From NCBI GenBank assembly GCA_016928025.1, contig JAFGLN010000029.1:1-64000 (forward strand): DNA of 64,000 nucleotides, read 5' to 3'. Positions 28,134-37,193 of this stretch are shown here, in pieces (the stretch's first letter is position 1; each line of letters begins with the position of its first letter). Source of the stretch: Deltaproteobacteria bacterium (GTDB lineage Bacteria; Desulfobacterota; Syntrophia; Syntrophales; JAFGHS01). The notes under the pieces are model-generated. The model saw nothing but the letters and a program-made list of their open reading frames with translations. It was not told the origin of the DNA and made no database searches. The position numbers and the translations under genes were made by a program.

Positions 28134-28937
28134 TCATCCCACCAATGTCGATTGCCCGCCGTCCACAGGGATAATGACGCCGGTGATGAACTTGGCTTCA
28201 TCGGAGCATAGAAATAAGGCCGCATAGGCCGTATCCCAGCCCGATCCCATACCGCCCTTGAGGGGAACGCGTTGGTTGCGCTGTTCGATAAGGTCCTGTT
28301 TTGATATTCTGCCTCTGCTGGAAATGCCTTCGATGGCCATAGGTGTATTCATCAGGCCGGGCATGATGCAATTGACGCGGACACCCTTTTTGGCATATTT
28401 AACGGCGAGAGAGTGGGTCAGGGCATTCACGGCCGCTTTGGAAGATTTGTAGGCCACCATGTTGGTGCCCGCGATGGCGGCGACGGAGGAAATATTCAAG
28501 ATAGCACCGCTGCCCTGCTTTTCCATAAAAGGCAAAACGTGTTTACAGGTCAGAAAGGCGCTTTTGATGTTTGTGTTGAATATGCTGTCCCATTCCTCTT
28601 CGCTTAACTGAACGGGGCTGTAATCGTTGCCGCCGCCGATGCCGACATTATTCACCAGGATGTCTATTTTACCGTAGGTCTCGACGCATTTATCCGCCAT
28701 ACGCCGGCAGTCTTCCGAGCGTGTGACATCGGTGGAAAAAGCAAAGCATTCACCCCCTTCGTTATCGATGATGGCTTGGGTTTCCTCAGCCGCTTCCAGG
28801 CGGCGGTCGACCAGCATCACTTTGGCGCCGGCCCTGGCAAACAGAACAGCCATGGCCCTCCCGTTTCCAATGGTATCGCCCGGTGTCTGACCTGCTCCCG
28901 AGACGATGGCGACTTTTCCTTCCAGACGTTTTTCCAT
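28134..28937 (-). CDS. Short-chain dehydrogenase/reductase
   Basis: 267-residue classical SDR. The cofactor loop is VSGAGQTPGDTIGNGRA (TGxxxGIG-type, with an insertion), and NNVG follows. The catalytic Ser lies in ILNISSVAAIAG and the YxxxK pair in YKSSKAAVNALTHS. The C-terminal FITGVIIPVDGG is typical. GGAGG lies upstream of ATG 28937. As first gene of the run leading to the BcrCBAD-like cluster it could act on a hydroxyacyl-CoA product. NAD is suggested by Asp in LVDRR. Confidence 0.9.
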   Translation of the reverse strand: MEKRLEGKVAIVSGAGQTPGDTIGNGRAMAVLFARAGAKVMLVDRRLEAAEETQAIIDNEGGECFAFSTDVTRSEDCRRMADKCVETYGKIDILVNNVGIGGGNDYSPVQLSEEEWDSIFNTNIKSAFLTCKHVLPFMEKQGSGAILNISSVAAIAGTNMVAYKSSKAAVNALTHSLAVKYAKKGVRVNCIMPGLMNTPMAIEGISSRGRISKQDLIEQRNQRVPLKGGMGSGWDTAYAALFLCSDEAKFITGVIIPVDGGQSTLVG

Positions 28938-29131
28938 CCTTCATCCTCCTCATGCGTTGATACGAAAATAGTGACCTTCGACAAGTGATAATGGGCGAGT
29001 ATCGAATTTATGTTGAATCTAATATCTTGTTGCCTGTCAGCGTTTACCCGCTATACATGCTTTTTGTCCTTTGTGATGTCTCAAGGGATCATGACCCATG
29101 AAAATGAAAATCCGCCCGTCTTCGATGTTGA

Positions 29132-29485
29132 TCAATCGCCGCCGGTAATTCTAATCTTTTTAACGGTCAGGTCATCGACGATAAGCTTATCAATTTTGAC
29201 CCGCTTTGCATGGAACCTGCCGATGACAAGGCGTCCGACCGCCACGGCCCCCGCGGTCAGCGCGCCGATGGTTACTGCTCCCAAAGCGAGAAAGCCCAAA
29301 CCGACAGCGCCCACGGCGACGGCACCCGTTGCGGCGGCCCCCGTCGTGGAAACCCCTGTGGCGCGGGCGCCGGTGACTGTGGCTCCGAAACTTGCCGCTC
29401 CGGAACGATACTTCCGGGCAGGTATGATACCCTTTTCCTTTATTTTTTCCCTTTCCGCGGATGCGGATATATCATCCTGATTCAT
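29132..29485 (-). CDS. Small glycine-every-fifth-residue repeat protein
   Basis: 117 residues. From residue 30 the chain is a strict five-residue periodic repeat: glycine at positions 34, 39, 44 and every fifth residue through 89 (twelve in a row). The register continues with charged residues (K94, D99, D104, K109) to the end. Units such as AVAVG, LTAGA and LIVDD resemble the pentapeptide-repeat beta-helix with Gly in the turn. The first 30 residues are charged and have no signal peptide. I do not recognise a named function. AAGG lies nine bases before ATG. The opposite strand is also open because of its composition, but that frame looks meaningless. Confidence 0.7.
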   Translation of the reverse strand: MNQDDISASAEREKIKEKGIIPARKYRSGAASFGATVTGARATGVSTTGAAATGAVAVGAVGLGFLALGAVTIGALTAGAVAVGRLVIGRFHAKRVKIDKLIVDDLTVKKIRITGGD

Positions 29486-29612
29486 GATGGTGCCTTATGA
29501 TTTTGATTCATATAGAGAATGCGTGATTATAATGGAAGGGATCTTGCGTGTCAATCAATCATCACAAGGCTATGATAATACATGGGATTTGATGATACAA
29601 TGGGAGAAAATG

Positions 29613-31922
29613 TCACCCTATGACAACATGATCATAGCGGCAGACTTTCAACAGTTCGTCGACATCCGTCTCGCCGTTGATGATCTTCTGGATACCGTCC
29701 ATCAGCAGGGTTTTCATGCCGTCTGCCGACGCCAAGTTCGCGAGTTCATCGACGGATGCCTTCTGACGAATCATCCGCTTTAATTTATTATTGTTCATAA
29801 ACAATTCATGAACAGCGATGCGACCCTTATAACCTGTGTTGTCACATAAATTACACCCGACCTTTTTCATCAATTGAGCGTCTTGATCCGTTTCCAGATT
29901 GGTCTGGTCTCCCTTCCACCGGGGACCGTATAAGCGCGCCAGTTGATCTATGTCGTCGCTTGAGGGTTTATAGGGTTTTTTGCAGGCCCCGCAGAGTCGC
30001 CGGACAAGTCGTTGTGCCAGGATGCCCAGAAGACCGTCGGCTAATTTTGCCGGATCAACGCCCAGATCGATCAGTCGGACAACGGCTTCAGCGCCACTAT
30101 TGGCATGAAGGGTTCCGAGTACCAGATGATCCGTCAGAGAAGCCTCGATGGCCGTTTTAACCGTTTCCGCATCTTTCATTTCACCGATCATGATCACATC
30201 GGGATCACTCATTAAACAGGAACACAGCGCTTCGTGATCAGTAAAACCGCTTTGGGGGTGGACCTGCACCTGTCTAAGCCCGGCCTGCCTGATTTGAACA
30301 GGGTCTTCAACCGTCCAAATTTTCCTTTCCGAAGTGTTGAGATAATTCAGCGCCGCATGGAGGGTCGTTGTTCTGCCGGATCCGCTGGGACCGACACAGA
30401 GAATCAGGCCATAGGGTTGTGAGAGCAAGTGTTCCATTTTTTCGAGATAGGCCGCCGTAAAATCGATTTTCTTTAAGGGGCGGGGTGCGGCTGTGGATAT
30501 GATTCTAACGACGGCATCTTCATTGGCCTCCACCGTTGGGACCGTTTCTAAACGGTATTCGATGGGCCTGCCTTTCTGTGGGATAATAAACCTGCCATTT
30601 TGTGTGTGCCGTCGTTCGGAGACATCCAGATTGGCCATTATTTTAAGTCTTATAATAACCGCTTTTTTGTAGGCCTTGGGGACCTGACGGACAACCCTGC
30701 AAACGCCGTCGATACGGTAGCGGATTTGCAAAGGCTTCCCAGCCGCACCCGGTTCAAAGTGAATGTCCGATGCGCCTTTGCTGTGGGCATCCAGCAAAAG
30801 GTCGTCGACCAAAGTAATGATAAGGTCGTTCCATTCGCTCAGGGATTCCATATCGTCTTCGATTTCCAGGGCTTGAGCCTCTTCATCCATTCCGCAAATG
30901 ATCTCTTCGGGGTATTCCCCTTTCGGATAGTACTTCTGAATGGCCGCCGAGATGGACCGGGATGTGGCCACAACCATTTCAACGCGACGTTTCGTATGGA
31001 AATAAAGAGAATCGGGAATGGTGTAATCCGTGGGCTCAGAGGTGGCGACAATGATCTGCTTGCCCTTGTCTTCCAAAGGCAACACGTGCAAGGCGTGAAC
31101 AATATCGGCCGGGATCGCTGCGAGAGCTTCCGGTGTCGGTATGACATCGTTTAGATCAACATACGGGAGATGAAATTTTAAGGCCAAAACCATGAGCAAT
31201 TGCTCTTCCGTGATGAGCCCTTGACGAATCAGAAGCGAACCCAGCCTGATTTTCTTGCCCCGTTCCTGACTGGCCAGGGCTTCTTCAAGTTGTGTTGGTG
31301 AAATGATGTCGGCGTTGATCAGGATATCACCGATTCTCATCCGGGGTGTCACTTTGCCGGCCACATAGGCTTTTTCAATGATGTTTTCAATTGTTTCCTG
31401 GGGAACATTCGCCTGTTCGGAGATAATCTCGCCTAACTTTCGGTTACGGATTTTTTTCTGCTCGTTTAATGTATTGTCGATGGTTGTGTGTGAAATATAA
31501 CCTTCCCCTTCAAGAATTTCGCCGAGACGGCGCTTCTGGGACCTGGTGACGACGCCTTGGTTCATAAAGAAGATGACATTGAAAGGGGTGGTCGCATCCA
31601 AAGACAGGGCATAAAAACCAGCCGGATACTTCTCGGTGGGAATCGGTTTGACATGATAGGCCCTTTCCGTAACCGTGACAATCTCTTCAGGGACATGCTG
31701 CACGCGGGAGAATGTTTTATCCTTCGGTACCATGTGGAGACAGCACAATTCGGAGGTCGATAAAGCGAATGCATCTTCGCTGTTTTCCGGTCTGAAAATG
31801 ATTTCCTTATCCCCGGGTTTGAAAGGACGAATCAAGACGATCCTTTGCATTTGACCGTCTGTTTTTTCTATAATAGCGTCCGCGGTCAACCCTGTCTCCC
31901 CCCACATGAATTCATGTTGCAA
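29613..31922 (-). CDS. GspE/PilB-like secretion ATPase with Walker A Lys-to-Arg
   Basis: 769 residues. An N-terminal region of about 130 residues is unassigned, two MshEN/GSPII_E-N-like segments follow (about 130-330), then the GspE core: ASDIHFEP (385-392), RYRIDG (401-406), Walker A GPSGSGRT (511-518) with Arg517 where Lys is invariant, Asp box DPDVIMIGEMKD (573-584), LGTLHAN (602-608), and the tetracysteine CGAC...CNLC (644-693). It normally powers pseudopilus or type IV pilus assembly at the inner membrane. No other pilus gene is near. The start is TTG 31922 (ATG at 31907 is an alternative); neither has a good ribosome site. Confidence 0.88.
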   Translation of the reverse strand: MQHEFMWGETGLTADAIIEKTDGQMQRIVLIRPFKPGDKEIIFRPENSEDAFALSTSELCCLHMVPKDKTFSRVQHVPEEIVTVTERAYHVKPIPTEKYPAGFYALSLDATTPFNVIFFMNQGVVTRSQKRRLGEILEGEGYISHTTIDNTLNEQKKIRNRKLGEIISEQANVPQETIENIIEKAYVAGKVTPRMRIGDILINADIISPTQLEEALASQERGKKIRLGSLLIRQGLITEEQLLMVLALKFHLPYVDLNDVIPTPEALAAIPADIVHALHVLPLEDKGKQIIVATSEPTDYTIPDSLYFHTKRRVEMVVATSRSISAAIQKYYPKGEYPEEIICGMDEEAQALEIEDDMESLSEWNDLIITLVDDLLLDAHSKGASDIHFEPGAAGKPLQIRYRIDGVCRVVRQVPKAYKKAVIIRLKIMANLDVSERRHTQNGRFIIPQKGRPIEYRLETVPTVEANEDAVVRIISTAAPRPLKKIDFTAAYLEKMEHLLSQPYGLILCVGPSGSGRTTTLHAALNYLNTSERKIWTVEDPVQIRQAGLRQVQVHPQSGFTDHEALCSCLMSDPDVIMIGEMKDAETVKTAIEASLTDHLVLGTLHANSGAEAVVRLIDLGVDPAKLADGLLGILAQRLVRRLCGACKKPYKPSSDDIDQLARLYGPRWKGDQTNLETDQDAQLMKKVGCNLCDNTGYKGRIAVHELFMNNNKLKRMIRQKASVDELANLASADGMKTLLMDGIQKIINGETDVDELLKVCRYDHVVIG

Positions 31923-32001
31923 CCGACTGATGTTCTTTCTCTATGGCTTGTCGAATATTTTCCTGATCGATACGTCTGCCCGGCCGCCCCGTCAAAATCA
32001 T
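31912..32001 (-). CDS. Possible 29-residue leader frame overlapping the GspE start
   Basis: ATG 32001 opens a 29-codon frame (MILTGRPGRRIDQENIRQ and 11 more residues) ending in a TGA that overlaps the GspE-like start region in another frame. It could be a translationally coupling leader, or the frameshifted true N-terminus of the ATPase. No Shine-Dalgarno. Weak support. Confidence 0.2.
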   Translation of the reverse strand: MILTGRPGRRIDQENIRQAIEKEHQSVAT

Positions 32002-32285
32002 GACTCGTTTTGATCTGTTTGTCTATAGCGGTCAACGCAATAATATATCAACATAAAAAGCAATTGGAGCCTGAAATGGCACCCTGTTTTATATCAATCA
32101 GTGTTTGTCGCGGATCACACACTGTCTGTTATTCTTGCATTATCGGGAATGCTGCAACATCGGTGCCATATTGTGGTTTGAAGAACAATCTGAAATCCCA
32201 AAGAAGAATTATCAGCGGGATAGGGGATAGCCTGCCGGGTATGCAGGGAGTAAACACCCGGCAGGCACGTTCGGTAAAGGTTTAA
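31923..32285. other. Intergenic region with GC hairpin
   Basis: No gene apart from the weak leader frame. An 11-bp inverted repeat, GCCTGCCGGGT (32230-32240) and ACCCGGCAGGC (32256-32266), sits just past the peptide-binding protein stop and could end its transcript; there is no T run on that side. Confidence 0.5.
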
Positions 32286-34010
32286 TTAATAACCCATTTT
32301 TTTCTTCAGTTCCTGATCGATCCAGATGCGGGCGATGATCGGGGCCATACGATGGCAGCCCACTCGGAGTTCGCCGTGATAGTTTTTAACCCATGGCCAC
32401 CAGGCCGTGTAATAGTAAGAACCGCTCAAAAGAATGCCCGGCACCACCTTTTCGATGGTGTAAACCCCCAGTTTTTTCAGCTCTGCGTCGCGCTGCTTCT
32501 GTGTGAGCTTAGCGTCTGTATTGAGCCGTTTCCATGTTTCGTCGATATGTTTGTCGCTGATCATGGAGGCGTTCCAGGTCTGGCCCGTTAAAAAAATCTT
32601 CCGGAGAACGGTCAAAGGCGTCCCGTGGTCCGTCGAATACATATAGCCTGCATTGTGGACCTTTTTGATCATTTGGGTGAGTCCGGCCGGGTAAGTCATG
32701 ACCTCAATTTCCATGTTCACACCGATCTTGGCCAAATAGGCCTTGATCATGGACAGATAATCGATGGTCTCCGAACTACTGCCGCCGTAAGTGCACTTGA
32801 AGGTGAATCCGTTGGGATAGCCTGCTTCGGCCAGGAGTTTTTTCGCCTTTTCCGGATTGTAAGTGAAAAGCTCTTTCGCCGCCGGTGGCAGTTCCTCCAG
32901 GGGCGTGTAAACGTTTTTAAAATAGTAGGGATATGGGACATTGACATATTCCGAATGCCCCCCCGCGAAGGTCTGTGACAATTCCGGTCGGTTGATGGCC
33001 ATGTTCAGGGCCCGCCGAACGCGCAGATCGTCAAAGGGTTTGCGGTCAAAGCGCAGGGCGATCATGGTCGCATTGATACCCAGACTCCTCGACCAGATCA
33101 GTTCCGGCGTGGTCTTTTTCATTTCCTCCATGTTCCGCCAGCCCATCAGCGTTATCATGTCCAGCTTTCCTGTCCTGAGGGCCGTCAGCATGGTGGAGGG
33201 GTCTTTGATGAGCATCGAGACGGCCTTGTCCACAAAGGGAAACTTGTATTGCTTGCCGTCGATGATGGTCTTGTCCCAGTAATTCGGATTCTTCTTAAAG
33301 ATGACCGAATGGGCGGATTTATATTCCTCGAGCATGAACGGGCCGGTCCCGCAGGCGTTTTTCCACTGACGCGCTCCGCCGGGCGCCTTTTCCTGCTCCG
33401 GCGCCTGAATGGCGTCGTAATAGCCCCAGCCCGTGTAATAGCCCCAGTCGGTGTTCCATTCATTCAGGTGGAAAATAACGGTGTGTTTGTCCTTTGCCTC
33501 AATACGGTCGATCCACGTCAGATACATGGGTATGGCCTTGCGGGAATTTTTTAAACGGTTGATGGCGTAAACCACATCATCGGCGACAAACTCCCGGGCC
33601 TTCATCACGCCGGGCTTTTCCTGCCACATGACGCCCTTGCGCAGATGAAAGATAATCTGCAGAGGTTTCTTGTTGACCTCCCAGCTTTCGGCCAGCTCAC
33701 CCCTGACGGCTTCCGGCGGAATATAGGCGCCTACGTTTTTAAAATGAAACAAATTGGCCCCTCTCGGCCCCTTTTGGAGGTTGCCCATCATTAGATGCTC
33801 GATATAAAAACCGGTATCATATCCATGCTTCCAGTTCCAGTCGGCGGAGTCCCATGACATGGGATTGATCTGAGGGTACATATCCGTGAATGTCAGGGTT
33901 CCTCCATACTGAACTTTTTCCGCTGCCGTTGCCATCGTAATCCACAAGCTAAAAACTGTGATTATTGCGATCAGCATGATCCTGATAGCTTTTTCCCATC
34001 CTTGTTTCAT
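32286..34010 (-). CDS. ABC transporter peptide/opine-type substrate-binding protein
   Basis: 574-residue solute-binding protein family 5 (DppA/OppA/NikA). The N-terminal signal peptide (IRIMLIAIITVFSLWITMAT, cleavage after AxA near residue 30) sends it to the periplasm; no lipobox Cys is visible. Family motifs: ESWEVNKKPLQIIFHLRKGV, DDVVYAINRLKNSR, RKPFDDLRVRRALNMAINR and YNPEKAKKLLAEAGYP. GGAGG lies six bases before the ATG. No permease or ATPase genes are adjacent, so it is an orphan binding protein. The ligand is unknown. Confidence 0.92.
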   Translation of the reverse strand: MKQGWEKAIRIMLIAIITVFSLWITMATAAEKVQYGGTLTFTDMYPQINPMSWDSADWNWKHGYDTGFYIEHLMMGNLQKGPRGANLFHFKNVGAYIPPEAVRGELAESWEVNKKPLQIIFHLRKGVMWQEKPGVMKAREFVADDVVYAINRLKNSRKAIPMYLTWIDRIEAKDKHTVIFHLNEWNTDWGYYTGWGYYDAIQAPEQEKAPGGARQWKNACGTGPFMLEEYKSAHSVIFKKNPNYWDKTIIDGKQYKFPFVDKAVSMLIKDPSTMLTALRTGKLDMITLMGWRNMEEMKKTTPELIWSRSLGINATMIALRFDRKPFDDLRVRRALNMAINRPELSQTFAGGHSEYVNVPYPYYFKNVYTPLEELPPAAKELFTYNPEKAKKLLAEAGYPNGFTFKCTYGGSSSETIDYLSMIKAYLAKIGVNMEIEVMTYPAGLTQMIKKVHNAGYMYSTDHGTPLTVLRKIFLTGQTWNASMISDKHIDETWKRLNTDAKLTQKQRDAELKKLGVYTIEKVVPGILLSGSYYYTAWWPWVKNYHGELRVGCHRMAPIIARIWIDQELKKKMGY

Positions 34011-34442
34011 TTAAGCCTCCATTCTAAAAAAAATTTGTTGTTATGGTTTGTTAAAACGGCATAAAAGATAAAGTCAGCTATCACCCCCGTTCCTTTTGTT
34101 TTATTTAGAGAAGCTGTTCTTCCCAATATTCAATTTTGAATAAACACCGTGAGTTCATTTTTTTTGTGAAATATGGGTGATGAAGAATCATTCGGACATT
34201 GTTCCGAAGGCAATGTCCCCCTTATCCCAGTGTCAATTCAAGTTGGTTGAAATGACATAACTTGATTCATAAACCATGCATAGAGCAGAGTCGAGACGTT
34301 GTTAGTTGACTGGAAATGAACCTTTTACGCTGCTGCGGCAAATACCGCGACCGGTTAAATATGTTTGAGCGGATTTGTTATAAACAACTTAACTGACCCA
34401 ATTAATACTGAATACACTATTTTGTGTCAAGATAATTTGGAA
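34011..34442. other. AT-rich intergenic region
   Basis: About 430 bases with no gene. An 8-bp dyad (GGACATTG/CAATGTCC, near 34194-34218) is the only structure noticed. It should contain the promoter of the minus-strand binding-protein gene next to 34010. Confidence 0.4.
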
Positions 34443-35858
34443 TCATTCCGTTTTTTGGCTGTTTTTCGACCGGTAATATTCGAGCGTTTTTTTGAGGGCT
34501 AATGCGCCCCGCTCCAGAGAGACAAATGTCGGAATGCCGCCGTCCTGGAGTTTCTTGATGAGGGTCTGGGCTTTTTCCATATACTCGGCAGAGAAGGAAT
34601 AAGATAAGATGGCCGCCACGGGTTTCGAGGTGGAATTTCTCATATCGATGGTCGCATTGATGATTTGATCGGTCAGATACATGGATTTGTAGCGTGCTGT
34701 CAGCAAGAGAACGATGTTGTCGATGTTATCGTCGGCTTCAAGGATACTGAGGATACGCTTCATTTCCCGGGAGTTTGCATTGCCCGTGTCCACGGGATTC
34801 TGATATCCTCCGCCGATGAGGCTGAAAAAAGAAGCAAATTCATCATAAGATTTCCGGGTGAGACGCGGCACCTGCAAACCGGCTTCGGCAAAGGCGTCGG
34901 CAACGGCCACGGACAGGCCGCCGGAACCGCCGGTGATGGCCACGCGGTCACCCTTGACGGGCCGCAAATAGATTATGGCCTTCAAGATATCGATCAGTTC
35001 TTCCATATTTGCCGCCGTAACGGCGCCGCATTGCCTGACCGCGGCGTCCCATACGGCTGCCTGTGCCGCCAATGCTCCCGTATGGGATGCGATGGCGCGG
35101 CTGCCGGCATCTGTTCTGCCGCCTTTCCAAATGACGACGGGTTTTCGCGCCGCTGTTTCCTTCAGCACCCGGAAAAACCGTTGCCCGTCCTTTGGTCCTT
35201 CAATGTAGATGCCGATGGCTTCAATATCTTTGTCCTGAGCAAAATATTCAAGATAATCGGCGGAATCCAGAATAATACCGTTGCCGAAACTGACGGATTT
35301 GCTGATGTTCAGGCCGTGCAGATGGGCCTCGATGGAAAAGTTTATGGCGTGGGTACCGCTTTGTGAGATGAGGCCGATGGGACCCGCGATGCCGCTGTAC
35401 TGTATCGGCGACTGTTTGACGCCGACCCGCGGATTGTATATGCCCATACAGTTTGGACCGATCAGATGGAAGTTTGCCGCCTGGGATTTTTCAATGAGAA
35501 TTTTCTCGAGATTGATGCCTTCCTTTGTTGACGTTTCGGCGAAGCCCGACGTGAAGAAATGGGCTGCCGCCACGCCCTTTTGAATGCAGTCATCGAGGAC
35601 ACGCGGCGCCACGACTCGAGGCACCGATACGATCGCCAGATCGATCGGATCGGGCACATCCATCAGGCTGGTGAAATTTTTCACCCCCAACGCGGCAATG
35701 CCGTCAAACTCCTGCGGGGCGATTTGGACGGAATACAGCGCTCCCTTAAACTCACTTTGAGCCGTCAGCCATAAATATTTATTGTCCCCCTTGTCGCCGA
35801 CTACGACGATCGTTCGAGGGTTAAAAGCCCGGTCCAGTTTAGCAAAATCCGTTTTCAA
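34443..35858 (-). CDS. ADP-forming acyl-CoA synthetase alpha-type subunit
   Basis: 471 residues, matching AcdA-like alpha subunits (CoA-binding, succinyl-CoA-ligase fold). Rossmann segment FNPRTIVVVGDKGDN, IGPNCMGIYNP, GLISQSGTHA and a probable phosphohistidine in AIASHTGALAAQ are seen. It starts with TTG 35858 behind a very strong AGGAGGAGG. The ATP-grasp beta subunit is not in the window, so the enzyme may use a distant partner. In syntrophic and fermentative anaerobes this reaction makes ATP from acyl-CoA. It follows the phosphoesterase gene by 21 bases. Confidence 0.85.
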   Translation of the reverse strand: MKTDFAKLDRAFNPRTIVVVGDKGDNKYLWLTAQSEFKGALYSVQIAPQEFDGIAALGVKNFTSLMDVPDPIDLAIVSVPRVVAPRVLDDCIQKGVAAAHFFTSGFAETSTKEGINLEKILIEKSQAANFHLIGPNCMGIYNPRVGVKQSPIQYSGIAGPIGLISQSGTHAINFSIEAHLHGLNISKSVSFGNGIILDSADYLEYFAQDKDIEAIGIYIEGPKDGQRFFRVLKETAARKPVVIWKGGRTDAGSRAIASHTGALAAQAAVWDAAVRQCGAVTAANMEELIDILKAIIYLRPVKGDRVAITGGSGGLSVAVADAFAEAGLQVPRLTRKSYDEFASFFSLIGGGYQNPVDTGNANSREMKRILSILEADDNIDNIVLLLTARYKSMYLTDQIINATIDMRNSTSKPVAAILSYSFSAEYMEKAQTLIKKLQDGGIPTFVSLERGALALKKTLEYYRSKNSQKTE

Positions 35859-35879
35859 AGCTATTCCTCCTCCTGTATC

Positions 35880-36614
35880 TTATGTTGTTTCCGCTGCAAT
35901 TCGGCTGTTTACGTCAAAAACGTATTGACGGACATCGATTTTTGTATCGTCGATGAGGTCCACAATGGCGACGCCACCGGAGATCGCGGGTGAACCGCTG
36001 TAGTAAGCTTTCACGGGCGCGCTGCAGATGCATTTGAAGAGGTTCATGTGGCCTAAAGCCACATAATCCCACCCCGAGCACATGATATCCTCGCGCGTGA
36101 TCAGATAGCTCCGGGATACATTGCCCTCGTCGCCTGCATAAAGGCCGTGAGCCACGGCGATATGCCAGTCGCCGTTGCCCTTTCTATGAGGTATGCCGCC
36201 CAGAGGGGCGATATCCTCGCTGTAGGATGTAATAGGTTTGCCCCACAACGTGATTGCGAGATCATCCAAGCGGATTATTTCACCATCCGGTTCGCGAAAG
36301 ATATGGATATTGGAGCAGTTGTCCCAAAAACGGGATTGACGGTACGGCGAAGTCGGTTCAAGACAATCGTGGTTTCCCGGTAGGATGATGGCGGGAACGA
36401 CTAATCTTTTTAATGATTCAGCCACATAAGCGATCAGATCGTTACCGATTCGATGGTGATCGAAAAGGTCGCCCGCGATCACGATGAGGTCCGGTTTTGT
36501 CTGCCCGGCGGCGACAAGAAAAGCCTCGAAATCACGGCATGCGCCGTCATTGAAGGATTGCAGATGTAAATCGGATGTGTGAAGTAATCGTCGCGGCGGT
36601 TTGTATTTATCTTT
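35880..36614 (-). CDS. Metallophosphoesterase, SbcD/Mre11-like
   Basis: About 244 residues with the calcineurin-like order: LLHTSDLHLQ (D-x-H), VIAGDLFDHH (GDxxD), ILPGNHDCLE (GNHD), VAHGLYAG, and GWDYVALGHMN (GHxH-like). It needs two metal ions. The size is smaller than SbcD and no SbcC partner is adjacent, so nuclease function is not established. Start ATG 36614 is preferred over 36647 because the preceding residues look non-homologous, but neither has a good ribosome site. It is likely co-transcribed with the flavin reductase upstream and acyl-CoA synthetase downstream. Confidence 0.8.
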   Translation of the reverse strand, partial: KDKYKPPRRLLHTSDLHLQSFNDGACRDFEAFLVAAGQTKPDLIVIAGDLFDHHRIGNDLIAYVAESLKRLVVPAIILPGNHDCLEPTSPYRQSRFWDNCSNIHIFREPDGEIIRLDDLAITLWGKPITSYSEDIAPLGGIPHRKGNGDWHIAVAHGLYAGDEGNVSRSYLITREDIMCSGWDYVALGHMNLFKCICSAPVKAYYSGSPAISGGVAIVDLIDDTKIDVRQYVFDVNSRIAAETT

Positions 36615-36713
36615 CATGGATGGAATTATTTGTGTCCAATGACCCAATAAAGGATTTTTGTAATGCGGGCCGAACCGGGGGAAAAATGGCCCTGGCTTTA
36701 TTCATGTCCGATC

Positions 36714-37193
36714 TTATTTTGAGCCCCGATAGACACCGTCATAGTCCGCTGTCGACAGCGTGGCGGTCTTGCCGGTGTTTTTCATCGCTCCCGCTTTGAT
36801 TTTGCCGATAAAAAGAGTATGATCGCCGGCATCCAATGTTGTTTCCAGCGAACAGTCCACATAACCGATGCAATCGTCCAGCACGGGAAGTCCGTTCGGA
36901 GATGGTTCGTGTGGAAACGGATCGAATTTCTTTTTCCAATCCGGAATTTTAAACTGTCCGATCATTCCCGCGGATTCTTTGGGCAGAACGTTGATGCAGA
37001 ATTTCCCCGTCTTGAGAATCTGTCCGTGAGACAGTCTGTTTTTCCGGATGGCCAGAGCGACAAGCGGTGGTTCATGGGAGCACTGAGTCACCCAGGAGGC
37101 GATCATTCCGTTATTGCCTTCGTCGGCTACGGTAGTGACCAGGTAAATGCCGTAAGGGAATCTGTCAAGGACATCCTGCCATGCTTTTTCCAT
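36714..37193 (-). CDS. Flavin reductase family protein (split-barrel FMN-binding)
   Basis: 159 residues. Family features are FPYGIYLVTTVAD, MIASWVTQCSHEPPLVALAI, LKTGKFCINVLP, VLDDCIGYVDCSLETTLDAGDHTLFIG. These proteins bind FMN and transfer hydride from NAD(P)H or act as flavoredoxin. AAGGAGAG lies nine bases before ATG. Domain content alone cannot tell flavin reductase from flavoredoxin. Followed by the phosphoesterase on the same strand. Confidence 0.88.
   Translation of the reverse strand: MEKAWQDVLDRFPYGIYLVTTVADEGNNGMIASWVTQCSHEPPLVALAIRKNRLSHGQILKTGKFCINVLPKESAGMIGQFKIPDWKKKFDPFPHEPSPNGLPVLDDCIGYVDCSLETTLDAGDHTLFIGKIKAGAMKNTGKTATLSTADYDGVYRGSK

Noticed and set aside
29010-29480. 156-codon plus-strand Ala/Pro/Thr-rich frame
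   Set aside because: It is the reverse reading of the glycine-pentad gene; the minus strand has the ribosome site and the regular repeat.
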